DNA of 64,000 nt, taken from positions 1,302,001 through 1,366,000 of the forward strand of contig NZ_NEVT01000006.1 of assembly GCF_002261345.1 (NCBI RefSeq). Direction: 5' to 3'. Below the pieces are notes generated by a model that did not search any database, was not told the origin of the DNA, and saw nothing but the letters and a program-made list of their open reading frames with translations. Positions 7,127 through 15,445 of this stretch are shown here, one piece after another; positions within the stretch are counted from its first letter, which is position 1, and each line of letters starts with the position of its first letter. A program made the position numbers and the translations under genes. This stretch comes from Bordetella genomosp. 2. GTDB taxonomy: Bacteria > Pseudomonadota > Gammaproteobacteria > Burkholderiales > Burkholderiaceae_B.

Positions 7127-8122
7127 ATGGCACACCGCGTCCTGTGGCTGCAAAGCCAGCAACAATTCGACGTCGCCGACGGCGAGACCATCCTGGCGGC
7201 GGCCAGCCGCCAGGGCGTCGAGCTGCCGCACGAATGCACCTTCGGCGGCTGCGGCACCTGCCGCATCCAGGTGCTGCAAGGCCGGGTCGACTACGAGGAA
7301 CTGCCCCTGGCCCTGAGCGAAGAGGAACATGCGCAGGGCCAGGGGCTGGCCTGCCAGGCGCGCGCCCTGTCGGACCTGGTCATCAGCGTGGAACGGCCGG
7401 CCGGCTATTCCGAGCCGACGCTGGTCGATGCCGAGGTCGCCGAGCTGCGCCTGCTGAGCCCCGACATCTATCACCTGCAGCTGCAGTTGCCGGCCGATCA
7501 CGGCATCGTCTACCGCCCCGGGCAATACCTGAACATCCACCTGGACGACGCCGGCCATCGCAGTTTCTCGATGGCCAATCCGCCCGACGCCGGCCGGGTG
7601 GACCTGCAGATCCGCCGCATTGCCGGCGGCTACTTCACCGACCGCCTGCTGGGCGGCATGCGGGTCGGCCAGCGCCTGCGCGTCGAGATGCCGCACGGCG
7701 CCTTCCACTATCACGCGCAGGACTACCGGCCGATGGTGTTCGCCGCCACGGGCACCGGCATTGCGCCCATCAAGGCGATCCTGGAGTCGCTGCTGGACGA
7801 CGACGATTGCCCGCCCGTGAGCTTGTACTGGGGCATGCGCGGCGAGCAGGACCTGTACCTGGCCGAGCAGATCGCCAGCTGGCGTGACCGGCTCTACGAG
7901 TTCGACTTCGTGCCGGTGCTGTCGCGCCCCTCTGGCGCCTGGCGCGGCCGCGCCGGCTACGTGCAGGACGCCATCCTGCAGGACCTGCCCGACCTGTCCG
8001 AGCACTCGCTGTACTTGTGCGGCTCGCCCGCCATGATCCAGGACGCCAAGGCCCGCTTCGCCCGCGCCGGCGCCGACGCGGCGCATTTGTACGCCGACAG
8101 CTTCGTGTTCCAATCGCACTGA
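7127..8122 (+). CDS. 2Fe-2S/FAD oxidoreductase (oxygenase-type electron-transfer reductase)
   Basis: A 331-aa reductase with an N-terminal plant-type ferredoxin domain (C37, C42, C45, C76), then a ferredoxin-NADP reductase module: FAD motif RSFS at 145-148, pyridine-nucleotide motif GTGIAPIKAIL near 209-219 and the CGSP motif near residue 296. It passes electrons from NAD(P)H through FAD and the iron-sulfur cluster to an acceptor. The layout is that of reductases serving aromatic-ring and related oxygenases. In this cluster the likely acceptors are the two ferredoxins and, through them, the diiron protein. Confidence 0.88.
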   Translation: MAHRVLWLQSQQQFDVADGETILAAASRQGVELPHECTFGGCGTCRIQVLQGRVDYEELPLALSEEEHAQGQGLACQARALSDLVISVERPAGYSEPTLVDAEVAELRLLSPDIYHLQLQLPADHGIVYRPGQYLNIHLDDAGHRSFSMANPPDAGRVDLQIRRIAGGYFTDRLLGGMRVGQRLRVEMPHGAFHYHAQDYRPMVFAATGTGIAPIKAILESLLDDDDCPPVSLYWGMRGEQDLYLAEQIASWRDRLYEFDFVPVLSRPSGAWRGRAGYVQDAILQDLPDLSEHSLYLCGSPAMIQDAKARFARAGADAAHLYADSFVFQSH

Positions 8123-8153
8123 TTCTTCACAACCCTCGACAGCAGGAACAGCC

Positions 8154-8933
8154 ATGGAACTCGGAATCAGCGGACGCTCGGCACTGGTCTTCGGCGGCAG
8201 CCAGGGCATGGGGCGCGCCACCGCCCGCCGCCTGGCCCAGGAAGGCGCGCGGGTGGTGATCGCCGCCCGCACACTGCAAACCCTGCGGGCCGCGGCCGAG
8301 GAACTGTCCGCCGAAACCGGCCAGCGCGTCGACTACGTGGTGGCCGACATCACCACCGCCACCGGCCACGACGCCGCCCTGGCCGCCTGCCCGGCGCCCG
8401 ACATCCTGGTGACCAACGCCGACGGCTTTCCGCCGGGCGACTTCCGCGACTGGGACAAGGCCACCTGGCACGCCGCGCTGGACGCCATGATGCTCGGCCC
8501 CATCGAGCTGATCCGCCGCGTGGTGGACGACATGCAGCAACGCGGCTACGGCCGCATCGTCAATATCGTGTCGCGCAGCGTCAAGGCGCCGCACGCCGAA
8601 CTGGGGCTGTCGAACGGCGCGCGCGCCGGCCTGATCGGCTTCGTGGGCGGCCTGGCGCGCCAGACCATCCGCAACAATGTCACCATCAACAATGTGCTGC
8701 CGGGCGCCTTCGACACCGGCGCGCAGCAGCGCCACATCGAAAAGCTGTCCCAGACCTCCGGGCGCCCGTACGAGGAAATCCGCCAGGCCCGCATGGCGGC
8801 CAACCCCGCCGGCCGTTTCGGCCGCGCCGACGAAGTCGGCGCGCTGGTCGCATACCTGGCCTCCGACCTGGCCGGCTACATTACCGGCCAGAGCTGGCTG
8901 ATCGACGGCGGCGAATACCCCGGCACCTACTGA
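8154..8933 (+). CDS. Short-chain dehydrogenase/reductase fold protein with atypical active site
   Basis: A 259-aa SDR-fold protein with the N-terminal dinucleotide motif GGSQGMG (14-20) and the C-terminal pattern ending in ITGQSWLIDGG. The catalytic Ser is present (S140), but the usual Tyr-x3-Lys is replaced by S153-x3-R157 (GLSNGARAG), and the NNAG motif reads TNAD. Other SDRs with an LSN-x-x-R motif exist, so this is a recognised divergent branch whose chemistry is unclear to me. It starts 31 nt after the reductase gene. It may act with a different mechanism or bind rather than oxidise. Confidence 0.8.
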   Translation: MELGISGRSALVFGGSQGMGRATARRLAQEGARVVIAARTLQTLRAAAEELSAETGQRVDYVVADITTATGHDAALAACPAPDILVTNADGFPPGDFRDWDKATWHAALDAMMLGPIELIRRVVDDMQQRGYGRIVNIVSRSVKAPHAELGLSNGARAGLIGFVGGLARQTIRNNVTINNVLPGAFDTGAQQRHIEKLSQTSGRPYEEIRQARMAANPAGRFGRADEVGALVAYLASDLAGYITGQSWLIDGGEYPGTY

Positions 8934-9081
8934 ATCCGGCCGCCGGACGCGTCCTTTCGCTCCCCCCCGCCGAAAGTTCGCTGACCGAACGCCGCGCCAG
9001 CGCGGCCGCCCAAAAAGGCGCACAATCGCGCCTGGGCCGCCACGCAACGGCGGCCACGCTAACAAGATTCAGGAGACCAAG

Positions 9082-10344
9082 GTGGCTGGGACACGTATCG
9101 GCGGCTGGTATTTCGGGTGGAACATCGTGGCGGCGGCCACCCTCCTCACTCTGCTGACCGTGGGCATGCGCATGGGCGTCGGCCCGTTCTTCCTGCCCAT
9201 GGCGCAGGACCTCGGCTTCAGCCGCAGCCTGCTGTCGAGCATCGTGGCCATCGGCATGCTCTGCTATGGCCTGGGCATGCCGCTGGCCGGCGTGCTGGTG
9301 GCGCGCCACGGCACGCGTTTCGTGCTGCTGCTGGGCACCGTCATCGTCGCGGCTTCCATCGTCTGGACGGTCAAGGCGCGCGACCCGTTCAGCTTTTTCC
9401 TCGCGTTCGGGGTGCTGATGTCGCTGGGCCTGGCCTTCACCAGCCCGGTGGCGCTCACGCCGGTGCTGACCCGCTGGTTCACGCGGCGACGCGGCATGGC
9501 GCTGTTCTTCCTGTCCACCGGCTCGATGGCCGGCATCGCCATCATGACGCCCGCCCTCACCTACGCCGTCGAGTCCACCAGCTGGCAAACCGCGCTGCTG
9601 GGCTTCGCCGCGGTGTTCACCGTGCTGACCGTGCCGATGGCGCTGTTCGTGATCCGCGACCATGCGCCGCCGCACGCCGACCTGACACCCGAGCAGGTCG
9701 CCGCCCGGCCCGCCGGCACGGGCGCGGCCCTGCCGGAAAGCCTGAAATTCCGCGAGGCCACGCGCACCGCGCCGTTCTGGACGATCACCCTGGGCCTGTT
9801 CGCCTGTGGCTTCAGCATGAACCTGCTGGGCACGCACGGCATCCCCATGCTGATGGACCACGGCTTCGACGCCACCACCAGCTCGCTGGGCATCGGCCTG
9901 ATCGGCCTGGTGGCCATCTTCAGCACCCTGGTGCTGGGCCGCGTTTCCGACGCCCTGCCGCGCCGCAAGATCCTCGCCACCATCTACCTGGTCCGCGGCC
10001 TGGGCTTCTTCGCGCTGATGATCGTGGGCACGCACTGGGAACTGTACGTGGCGGCCGCCATCGGCGGCGTGGTGTGGTCGGGCAGCATCGCCATGTCGTC
10101 GGCCATCCTGGCCGACATATACGGTGTGCGTCTGGTCGGCGTGCTGTACGGCTGTGCCTACCTGGGGCACCAGGTGGGCGCGATGATCAGCTCCTGGCTG
10201 GGCGGCTGGGGCTACGAGACCTTCGGCACCCACTGGGTGGCGTTCGGCAGCGCGGGCGCCCTGCTGCTTGCCGCCGCGCTCATCGCGCTGCGCCTGCCGG
10301 CGCAGGGCTACACCCTGATGGCGGCGCCGCGCATGGCGCACTGA
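9082..10344 (+). CDS. Major facilitator superfamily transporter
   Basis: A 420-aa inner-membrane protein with about twelve hydrophobic segments, a central polar loop (about 195-220) and MFS loop motifs such as RRRG after segment 4. A GTG start at 9082 is preceded by AGGAG at 9071-9075. It resembles oxalate:formate or monocarboxylate-type MFS carriers in its opening and proportions, but the substrate cannot be fixed. It lies 148 nt after the SDR gene in the same direction, so it probably ends the rightward operon and imports the pathway substrate. Confidence 0.82.
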   Translation: MAGTRIGGWYFGWNIVAAATLLTLLTVGMRMGVGPFFLPMAQDLGFSRSLLSSIVAIGMLCYGLGMPLAGVLVARHGTRFVLLLGTVIVAASIVWTVKARDPFSFFLAFGVLMSLGLAFTSPVALTPVLTRWFTRRRGMALFFLSTGSMAGIAIMTPALTYAVESTSWQTALLGFAAVFTVLTVPMALFVIRDHAPPHADLTPEQVAARPAGTGAALPESLKFREATRTAPFWTITLGLFACGFSMNLLGTHGIPMLMDHGFDATTSSLGIGLIGLVAIFSTLVLGRVSDALPRRKILATIYLVRGLGFFALMIVGTHWELYVAAAIGGVVWSGSIAMSSAILADIYGVRLVGVLYGCAYLGHQVGAMISSWLGGWGYETFGTHWVAFGSAGALLLAAALIALRLPAQGYTLMAAPRMAH

Positions 10345-10362
10345 GGCGCGCTGCCCGGCTCG

Positions 10363-11004
10363 TCACCAGGCCCCCAGCGTCCGCACGCCGCCGGCGGTGC
10401 GGATGCGCGCCCGCAGCTGCGGCGCGGCGCCGGCCGGCAGGCCGCGCACCGCCACGTCGCCGGCAAACGCCACCGCGTCGAGCATGGCGCGCACGCGCGC
10501 CGGGTCGGGGTGCCAGACCTCCAGCGCCTCCAGCGCGCAGCCCGCGTCGGGCAGCGCGCTGGCCGGATGCGGCTCGGCATCCCATTGGATCAGCGTGGGC
10601 GCGGCGCCCTGGCACGGCAGGCTGCCATCGGCCGGAATGGTGATGCGCCAGGACAACGCGCCGCGCGTCATCGGCTCGATCTCGCCCACTTCCGCGCCGC
10701 AGGCCGCGCGCGCCGCGCCGATGTCATCGGTGCGCGCCACCCAGGTCGCCAGCCGCGCGGGCGCGCCCGCGCCGAGCCGGTCCAGCTCGAACCAGCGCGG
10801 CCGCGCCGGCCGCGGCGCGGCCGGGTCCGGCGCGATGACCTCCAGGTAGACGTCGTCGCCCAGCCGCAGCAGCAGGTTGTGCGTGCCCATGCGCGGATGC
10901 GCGCCGCCCGGCCCGGGCCGCACGCCCAGCGCGCGTTCGACGAAATCGGCGCCGGTGGCCAGGTCGGGGGCCGCCACGGCGATGTGGTCCAGCAAGGTTT
11001 GCAT
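10363..11004 (-). CDS. VOC-superfamily (glyoxalase-like) protein
   Basis: A 213-aa protein beginning with a typical VOC strand (LLDHIAVAAPDL) followed by a second module with LEVIAPDP, the place where these proteins carry their metal ligands. It resembles the glyoxalase_3-like domain family of unknown specificity rather than true glyoxalase I. It is convergent with the MFS gene and lies 45 nt downstream of the hydrolase gene. Function beyond the fold is not known. Confidence 0.7.
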   Translation of the reverse strand: MQTLLDHIAVAAPDLATGADFVERALGVRPGPGGAHPRMGTHNLLLRLGDDVYLEVIAPDPAAPRPARPRWFELDRLGAGAPARLATWVARTDDIGAARAACGAEVGEIEPMTRGALSWRITIPADGSLPCQGAAPTLIQWDAEPHPASALPDAGCALEALEVWHPDPARVRAMLDAVAFAGDVAVRGLPAGAAPQLRARIRTAGGVRTLGAW

Positions 11005-11049
11005 GCGAACTCCTGGTGGGTCGAGCGGCGGCGCGCGGCCGCCCGCTGA

Positions 11050-11586
11050 TTACGCGAATGCCACCTGCGCCGCCGGCACCGCGACGATGCGCGGGCCGAA
11101 ACTCGAAATGGCCGGCAGCGTCATGTTGTGATGCAGGCGTATCGCCGCGGCGTCGGCGTGCGGCTTGTCGTGCGTGGTATGCGCGTCGGCCGCCAGCACC
11201 ACCTCGTACCCGCGCGCGGCCGCCTGGCGCACCGTGGTGTCGACACAGAATTCGGAGGCATAGCCGCACACCACCAGGCGCGCCACGGCATGCTGCTGCA
11301 GCAGGGCCGCCAGCCCGGTGCGCAGGAAGGCGTCGGCCGTGGTCTTGCCCACGACCCGGTCGTCCGGCTGCCGGTCCAGTTCGCGCAACAACTGCCAGCC
11401 GGCCGAGCCGTGCGCCAGGCTGGCGTCGGCAGACTCATGCTGGATGTAGATCACCGGCGCGCCCTGCCGGCGGGCGCGCGCGGCCAGCTCGTTGATGCGC
11501 GCCACGGTGGCATCCGCGTCGCCCGGACGCGGCGCGGGGCGGAACAGGCCTTCTTGGACGTCGATGACCAGCAAAGCGCACGACAT
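11050..11586 (-). CDS. Isochorismatase-family cysteine hydrolase
   Basis: A 178-aa enzyme with the Asp-Lys-Cys triad of the family: D9 (LLVIDVQEG), K81 (VVGKTTADAF) and C114 (YASEFCVDTT). Relatives include nicotinamidase, N-carbamoyl hydrolases and isochorismatase. The start at 11586 places the Asp strand at the N-terminus, as usual. It sits between the VOC gene and the acyl-CoA ligase gene (80 nt away), possibly one operon. The substrate is not predictable. Confidence 0.8.
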   Translation of the reverse strand: MSCALLVIDVQEGLFRPAPRPGDADATVARINELAARARRQGAPVIYIQHESADASLAHGSAGWQLLRELDRQPDDRVVGKTTADAFLRTGLAALLQQHAVARLVVCGYASEFCVDTTVRQAAARGYEVVLAADAHTTHDKPHADAAAIRLHHNMTLPAISSFGPRIVAVPAAQVAFA

Positions 11587-11666
11587 GGCGGGCTCCAGGC
11601 GGAAAGCGGCCAGTCTACCGCGCCGCGCCGGCCGCGCAAACCGGCGCCGGCCCGCGCCAGCGGGCC

Positions 11667-13223
11667 CTAGCCGACCTTGCGCTCGTGGCCCTGCCAGTAG
11701 GCGTCGCGCAGCGGCTTGCGCGCCAGCTTGCCGTTGGCGTTCTTCGGCAGCTCGGCCACGATGTCGATGCTGCGCGGCTTCTTGAAGTCGGCCAGGTGCG
11801 CGCGGCAATGCGCCATCAGCGCCGCCTCGTCCGCCTGCGCCCCGGGCTTGAGCACCAGCACGGCCTTGACCGCCTCGCCCCATTTGTCGTCCGGAATGCC
11901 GAACACGCAGGCCTCGTACACCTCGGGATGCTGGTAGAGCGCCTGTTCCACTTCGGTGGGATACACGTTGAAGCCGCCGGTGATGATCATGTCCTTCTTG
12001 CGGTCGACGATGTAGACGAAGCCTTCGTCATCCATGCGGGCCAGGTCGCCGGTATGCAGCCAGCCGTCGCGCAGGGCCTGCGCCGACAGCTCGGGTTCGC
12101 CCCAGTACCCGGCGAACACGTCGGGCCCGCGCACGGTGATTTCGCCCACTTCGCCGCAGCCCACCGGCTGGCCCTGCTCGTCGACCAGGCGCAGCTCGCC
12201 TTCGCCGAACAGGCGGCCGCAGGAGGACAGCCGCTCGGGACGCGCGGCCAGCGCATGCGCATGGTCGGCAGTGCTCAGCAGGGCCAGGCCGCCGGTGGTC
12301 TCGCCCGTGCCATAGCCCTGGCTGAGCTTGGGCCCCAGGGCTTCCCAGGCCTCGCGCACGCGCGCCGGCGCCATGGGCGCGCCGCCATAGGAAATCTGCC
12401 GCAACGCGCCGAGGTCGCGGCGCCGCAGGCTGGGCTCGGCGATCAGCATGTTGATCATGGTCGGCACCATGAAGCTGAACGCCGCGCGGTGGCGCTCGGC
12501 CGATGCGAGGAAGGCCTCCGGGTCGAAGCGGTCGTGCAGCAGGATGGTGCCGCCCTGGAACAGGAACGGCTGCATGAACATGCCGCTGGCATGCGTGATG
12601 GGCCCGGCCAGCGCCAGCACCTCGCCGGGGTTGGCCCGCATGCGGCCCATCACCACCTTGCGCAGCGAGGCCATGCGATTGCCTACTGTCTGCATGGCGG
12701 CCTTCAGCTTGCCGGTGGACCCCGAGGTGAAATGCAGCACCGCCAGGTCGCTCTCGGCCATCTCCACATCCGGATTGCGGTCCGCGCCCGCCGCGATGAA
12801 GGACTCATAGGGCCGCCAGCCGGCCACGCTGTCGACGCCGGTGACGATCATGTGCCGGACGCTGTCCAGCTCCTGCCGCACGGCGGCCACCTCCTCGCTA
12901 TGGGCAGGGTCGACGATGAACACGCTGGCCTGCGCGTTGTTCACCGTGTCGACCACTTCGCGGCTGGACAGGCGCGCGTTCAGCGCCACCTTGACCAGCC
13001 CCGCCTTGTACAGGGCGCACTCCAGCTCGATGATCTCCGGACAGTTCCAGGCCTGCACGGCCACCCGGTCGCCCTTGGCGAGCCCGAGCCCCAGCAAGGC
13101 GTTGGCGAGCCGGTTCGAGCGCGTATCCAGCTCACCGAAGCTGACCGTGCGGTCGCCGAAGATGATGGCGGGACGGTCGCGCCAGTAAGCCGCGTTGCGG
13201 CTGGTATATCGTCCTTGGTTCAT
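11667..13223 (-). CDS. Acyl-CoA synthetase (AMP-forming)
   Basis: A 518-aa adenylate-forming enzyme. The phosphate loop is TSGSTGKLK (166-174), a slightly unusual form of TSGTTGxPK. It also has YGTGET, the hinge region WLHTGDLARMDDEGFVYIVD, DRKKDMIITGGFNVYP and a C-terminal catalytic Lys in NANGKLARKP. It activates a carboxylic acid to its CoA thioester. A leftward unit with the hydrolase and VOC genes is likely; the promoter region is shared with the divergent Bug gene (218 nt gap). Confidence 0.87.
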   Translation of the reverse strand: MNQGRYTSRNAAYWRDRPAIIFGDRTVSFGELDTRSNRLANALLGLGLAKGDRVAVQAWNCPEIIELECALYKAGLVKVALNARLSSREVVDTVNNAQASVFIVDPAHSEEVAAVRQELDSVRHMIVTGVDSVAGWRPYESFIAAGADRNPDVEMAESDLAVLHFTSGSTGKLKAAMQTVGNRMASLRKVVMGRMRANPGEVLALAGPITHASGMFMQPFLFQGGTILLHDRFDPEAFLASAERHRAAFSFMVPTMINMLIAEPSLRRRDLGALRQISYGGAPMAPARVREAWEALGPKLSQGYGTGETTGGLALLSTADHAHALAARPERLSSCGRLFGEGELRLVDEQGQPVGCGEVGEITVRGPDVFAGYWGEPELSAQALRDGWLHTGDLARMDDEGFVYIVDRKKDMIITGGFNVYPTEVEQALYQHPEVYEACVFGIPDDKWGEAVKAVLVLKPGAQADEAALMAHCRAHLADFKKPRSIDIVAELPKNANGKLARKPLRDAYWQGHERKVG

Positions 13224-13279
13224 GCGGATGCCTCCATCGTTTCCGTAGCGCGATGGTGGCGGCTGCGCGGCGCCCGCCG

Positions 13280-13343
13280 GATAACCCCGCCGCGAATCTC
13301 CATGCCGCCGCGTTATCGGGGCGCGCCATACCGGACGGTTATC
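13280..13343. promoter_or_regulatory. GTTATC half-sites between ligase and Bug genes
   Basis: GATAAC at 13280-13285 and GTTATC at 13312-13317 and 13338-13343 lie in the 218-nt divergent gap. The same half-site forms a dyad at 15365-15389 next to the nearby LysR gene. This could mark one regulon; the link is inferred from the shared words alone. Confidence 0.3.
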
Positions 13344-13441
13344 GAGATCGACGCGCGCGGCATCGCTGCATGCCGCGCGACGGGTTAAATCTAGCCGGCA
13401 GCATGCTCGCAAGCCTGCTTATCAATATCCAGGAGACATTC

Positions 13442-14428
13442 GTGCAACTATCCAACTTCCGCCCCTGGCTGGCCGTGGCCGCCCTGGCCGGCAGCCTGGC
13501 GGCCCTGCTGCCGGGCGGCGCGCAAGCCGGCGCCTACCCCGACCGTCCGATCCGCCTGGTGGTGCCGTTCACCGCCGGCGGCCAGTTCGACTATATTGCC
13601 CGCCTGGTGGCCGAGCCGCTGGGCCGCGAGCTGGGCCAGAACATCATCGTCGAGAATGTCGGCGGCGGCGGCGGCAGCATCGGCGGCGCCAAGGTGGCGA
13701 ATGCGCCGCCGGACGGCTACACCCTGCTGGAGTACGGCGGCAATTTCGCCATCGCCAAGCACCTGTCGCCCAAGCTGACCTTCGATCCCATCGCCGACCT
13801 GGTCCCGGTGGCCGGCATCAGCCTGTCGCCGCACGTCATCCTGGTCAACAGCAGCCTGCCCATCCATAGCCTGGCGGACCTGGCGGCATACGCCAAGGCG
13901 CATCCCGGCCAGCTCAGCTACGGCAGCCCCGGCGTGGGCTCGTCCATGCACCTCACCTTCGAGGCGGTCAAGCAGCATTTCGGCATCGACGCCCTGCACG
14001 TGCCCTATCGCGGCGGCAGCAATATGATCAACGACCTGGCGGGCGGCCAGGTCGGCGTCGGCATCATCGCGGTCGCGCCGGCCATGCCGTTCATCGAGGG
14101 CGGCAAGGTGCGGCCCATCGCCGTCACCAGCCGCGAGCGCGCCGGCTCCCTGCCCGACGTGCCCACGGTTGCGGAAGCCGGCTACGACGACTTCGAAAGC
14201 GGCAGCTGGGGCGGCATCGCCGTGCCCAAGGGCACCCCGCAGGCGATCGTGGACCGGCTCAACCAGGCCCTGGTGAAGGCGGTCGCGCAGCCGGACGTCC
14301 AGCGGGCGCTGGAATCCCAGTCGTTCAAGCCGATCGCGGGATCGCAGCAGCAGTTCCGCGAGCTGATCGCGGCCGAGGCGGACCGCTACGGCCCGCTCAT
14401 CGAGCGGCTCGGCCTGCGCAACCAATAG
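13442..14428 (+). CDS. Bug/TTT-family periplasmic solute-binding protein
   Basis: A 328-aa secreted receptor. A signal peptide ends near GGAQAGA, then comes the family opening YPDRPIRLVVPFTAGGQFD, the segment PPDGYTLL, and DVPTVAEAGY near the end. The GTG at 13442 is preceded by AGGAG and gives a proper signal peptide; a longer frame would hide it. Bug proteins bind carboxylates or related small molecules; many are orphans without linked TctA/TctB membrane genes, and none is seen here. Divergent from the acyl-CoA ligase, it may deliver that enzyme's acid substrate. Confidence 0.87.
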   Translation: MQLSNFRPWLAVAALAGSLAALLPGGAQAGAYPDRPIRLVVPFTAGGQFDYIARLVAEPLGRELGQNIIVENVGGGGGSIGGAKVANAPPDGYTLLEYGGNFAIAKHLSPKLTFDPIADLVPVAGISLSPHVILVNSSLPIHSLADLAAYAKAHPGQLSYGSPGVGSSMHLTFEAVKQHFGIDALHVPYRGGSNMINDLAGGQVGVGIIAVAPAMPFIEGGKVRPIAVTSRERAGSLPDVPTVAEAGYDDFESGSWGGIAVPKGTPQAIVDRLNQALVKAVAQPDVQRALESQSFKPIAGSQQQFRELIAAEADRYGPLIERLGLRNQ

Positions 14429-14441
14429 CCGCCGCCAGGCT

Positions 14442-15353
14442 TCAGCCGCGCGGCTGGGCGGCGCCGGCGCGCTCGCGCAGGATCTCGATCAGCCGTTGCG
14501 CCAGCGGCGATTGATAGCCGCCGCGGCGCGTCATGATGCCGACCTCGCGGTGCCAGGTAACGTCGTCCAGCGGCACCGCCGCCAGGCCCTGGCCGGCTTC
14601 CGAGCGCAGCGTGATCTCGCTGATGACGGTCAGCAGGTCGGTGTTGTGCAGGATGCTGACCAGGCTCGCCACCGAGGAATTCGACTCGATGACGATCTCG
14701 GGCCGGGGCGCGCCGCGCTGCTCGAAGCGCGTTTCGAGCCAGCGGCGCGAGGCGACCTGCAGGCCGGGCAGCATCCAGCCATGGCCGGCCAGGTGTTCGA
14801 AGCGGATCCTGGCCCGGTCGAACAAGGGGTGCCCGCGGCGCGCCGCCACGAACAGGCGGTCGCGGAACAGCGGGATGCGGTCGAACTCGGCCGGCGCGGC
14901 CGAGTCGTGCAGCGAGCTGATGGAGAAATCCAGTTCGCCCTGGCGCAGCGCCGGGATCAGCGCATCGTTGAGCGACACCATCACGTTGACCTTGGCGGCC
15001 GGCCGCTGGGCCAGTAGCTCGACACAGGCCCCGTTGAAGACCGGCTCGACCAGCAGCGGCGTGACGCCCACCCGCACCAGCCCGATGCTGCCGCGATGCA
15101 GGTCGCCCGCCTCGCGCAGCGCCTCGTCCAGTTCGCGGCGCGCCTGCATGCTGCGCTGGTAGAACGCCTTGCCCGGCATGGTCAGCTCCATGCCCTTGGG
15201 CGTGCGCACGAACAGCTGCAGCTTGAGCTCTTCTTCGAGGCGGCGTATGCCCTTGGTCAGGGCCGGCTGGCTGATGCCCATGCCGTCGGCCGCGCGTCCT
15301 ACGTGCCCGGCGCGGGCCACCGCCAGGAAATAGTCCAGATCTTCGAGTCGCAC
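14442..15353 (-). CDS. LysR-family transcriptional regulator
   Basis: A 303-aa regulator with an N-terminal helix-turn-helix (about 18-45, AADGMGISQPALTKGIRRLE) and a type-2 periplasmic-binding-like effector domain (about 90-295). It is divergent from the acyl-CoA dehydrogenase gene and convergent with the Bug gene (13 nt). A dyad in the 92-nt divergent gap is a candidate binding site. It likely controls the dehydrogenase and perhaps the Bug/ligase genes. Confidence 0.87.
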   Translation of the reverse strand: MRLEDLDYFLAVARAGHVGRAADGMGISQPALTKGIRRLEEELKLQLFVRTPKGMELTMPGKAFYQRSMQARRELDEALREAGDLHRGSIGLVRVGVTPLLVEPVFNGACVELLAQRPAAKVNVMVSLNDALIPALRQGELDFSISSLHDSAAPAEFDRIPLFRDRLFVAARRGHPLFDRARIRFEHLAGHGWMLPGLQVASRRWLETRFEQRGAPRPEIVIESNSSVASLVSILHNTDLLTVISEITLRSEAGQGLAAVPLDDVTWHREVGIMTRRGGYQSPLAQRLIEILRERAGAAQPRG

Positions 15354-15360
15354 GATTCCG

Positions 15361-15400
15361 CCTGGTTATCAAGAACAGGAAAAAGATAATCGCGAACCAG
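15361..15400. promoter_or_regulatory. Dyad in the LysR/acyl-CoA dehydrogenase gap
   Basis: CTGGTTATC (15362-15370) is matched by GATAA (15385-15389) and, a few bases on, AACCAG (15395-15400), giving an interrupted inverted repeat in the middle of the divergent gap. The position suits a LysR operator. Confidence 0.4.
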
Positions 15401-15445
15401 CACGGGACTGTCAAGCTGCGTGGACATCCGAAGGAGACACGCACC

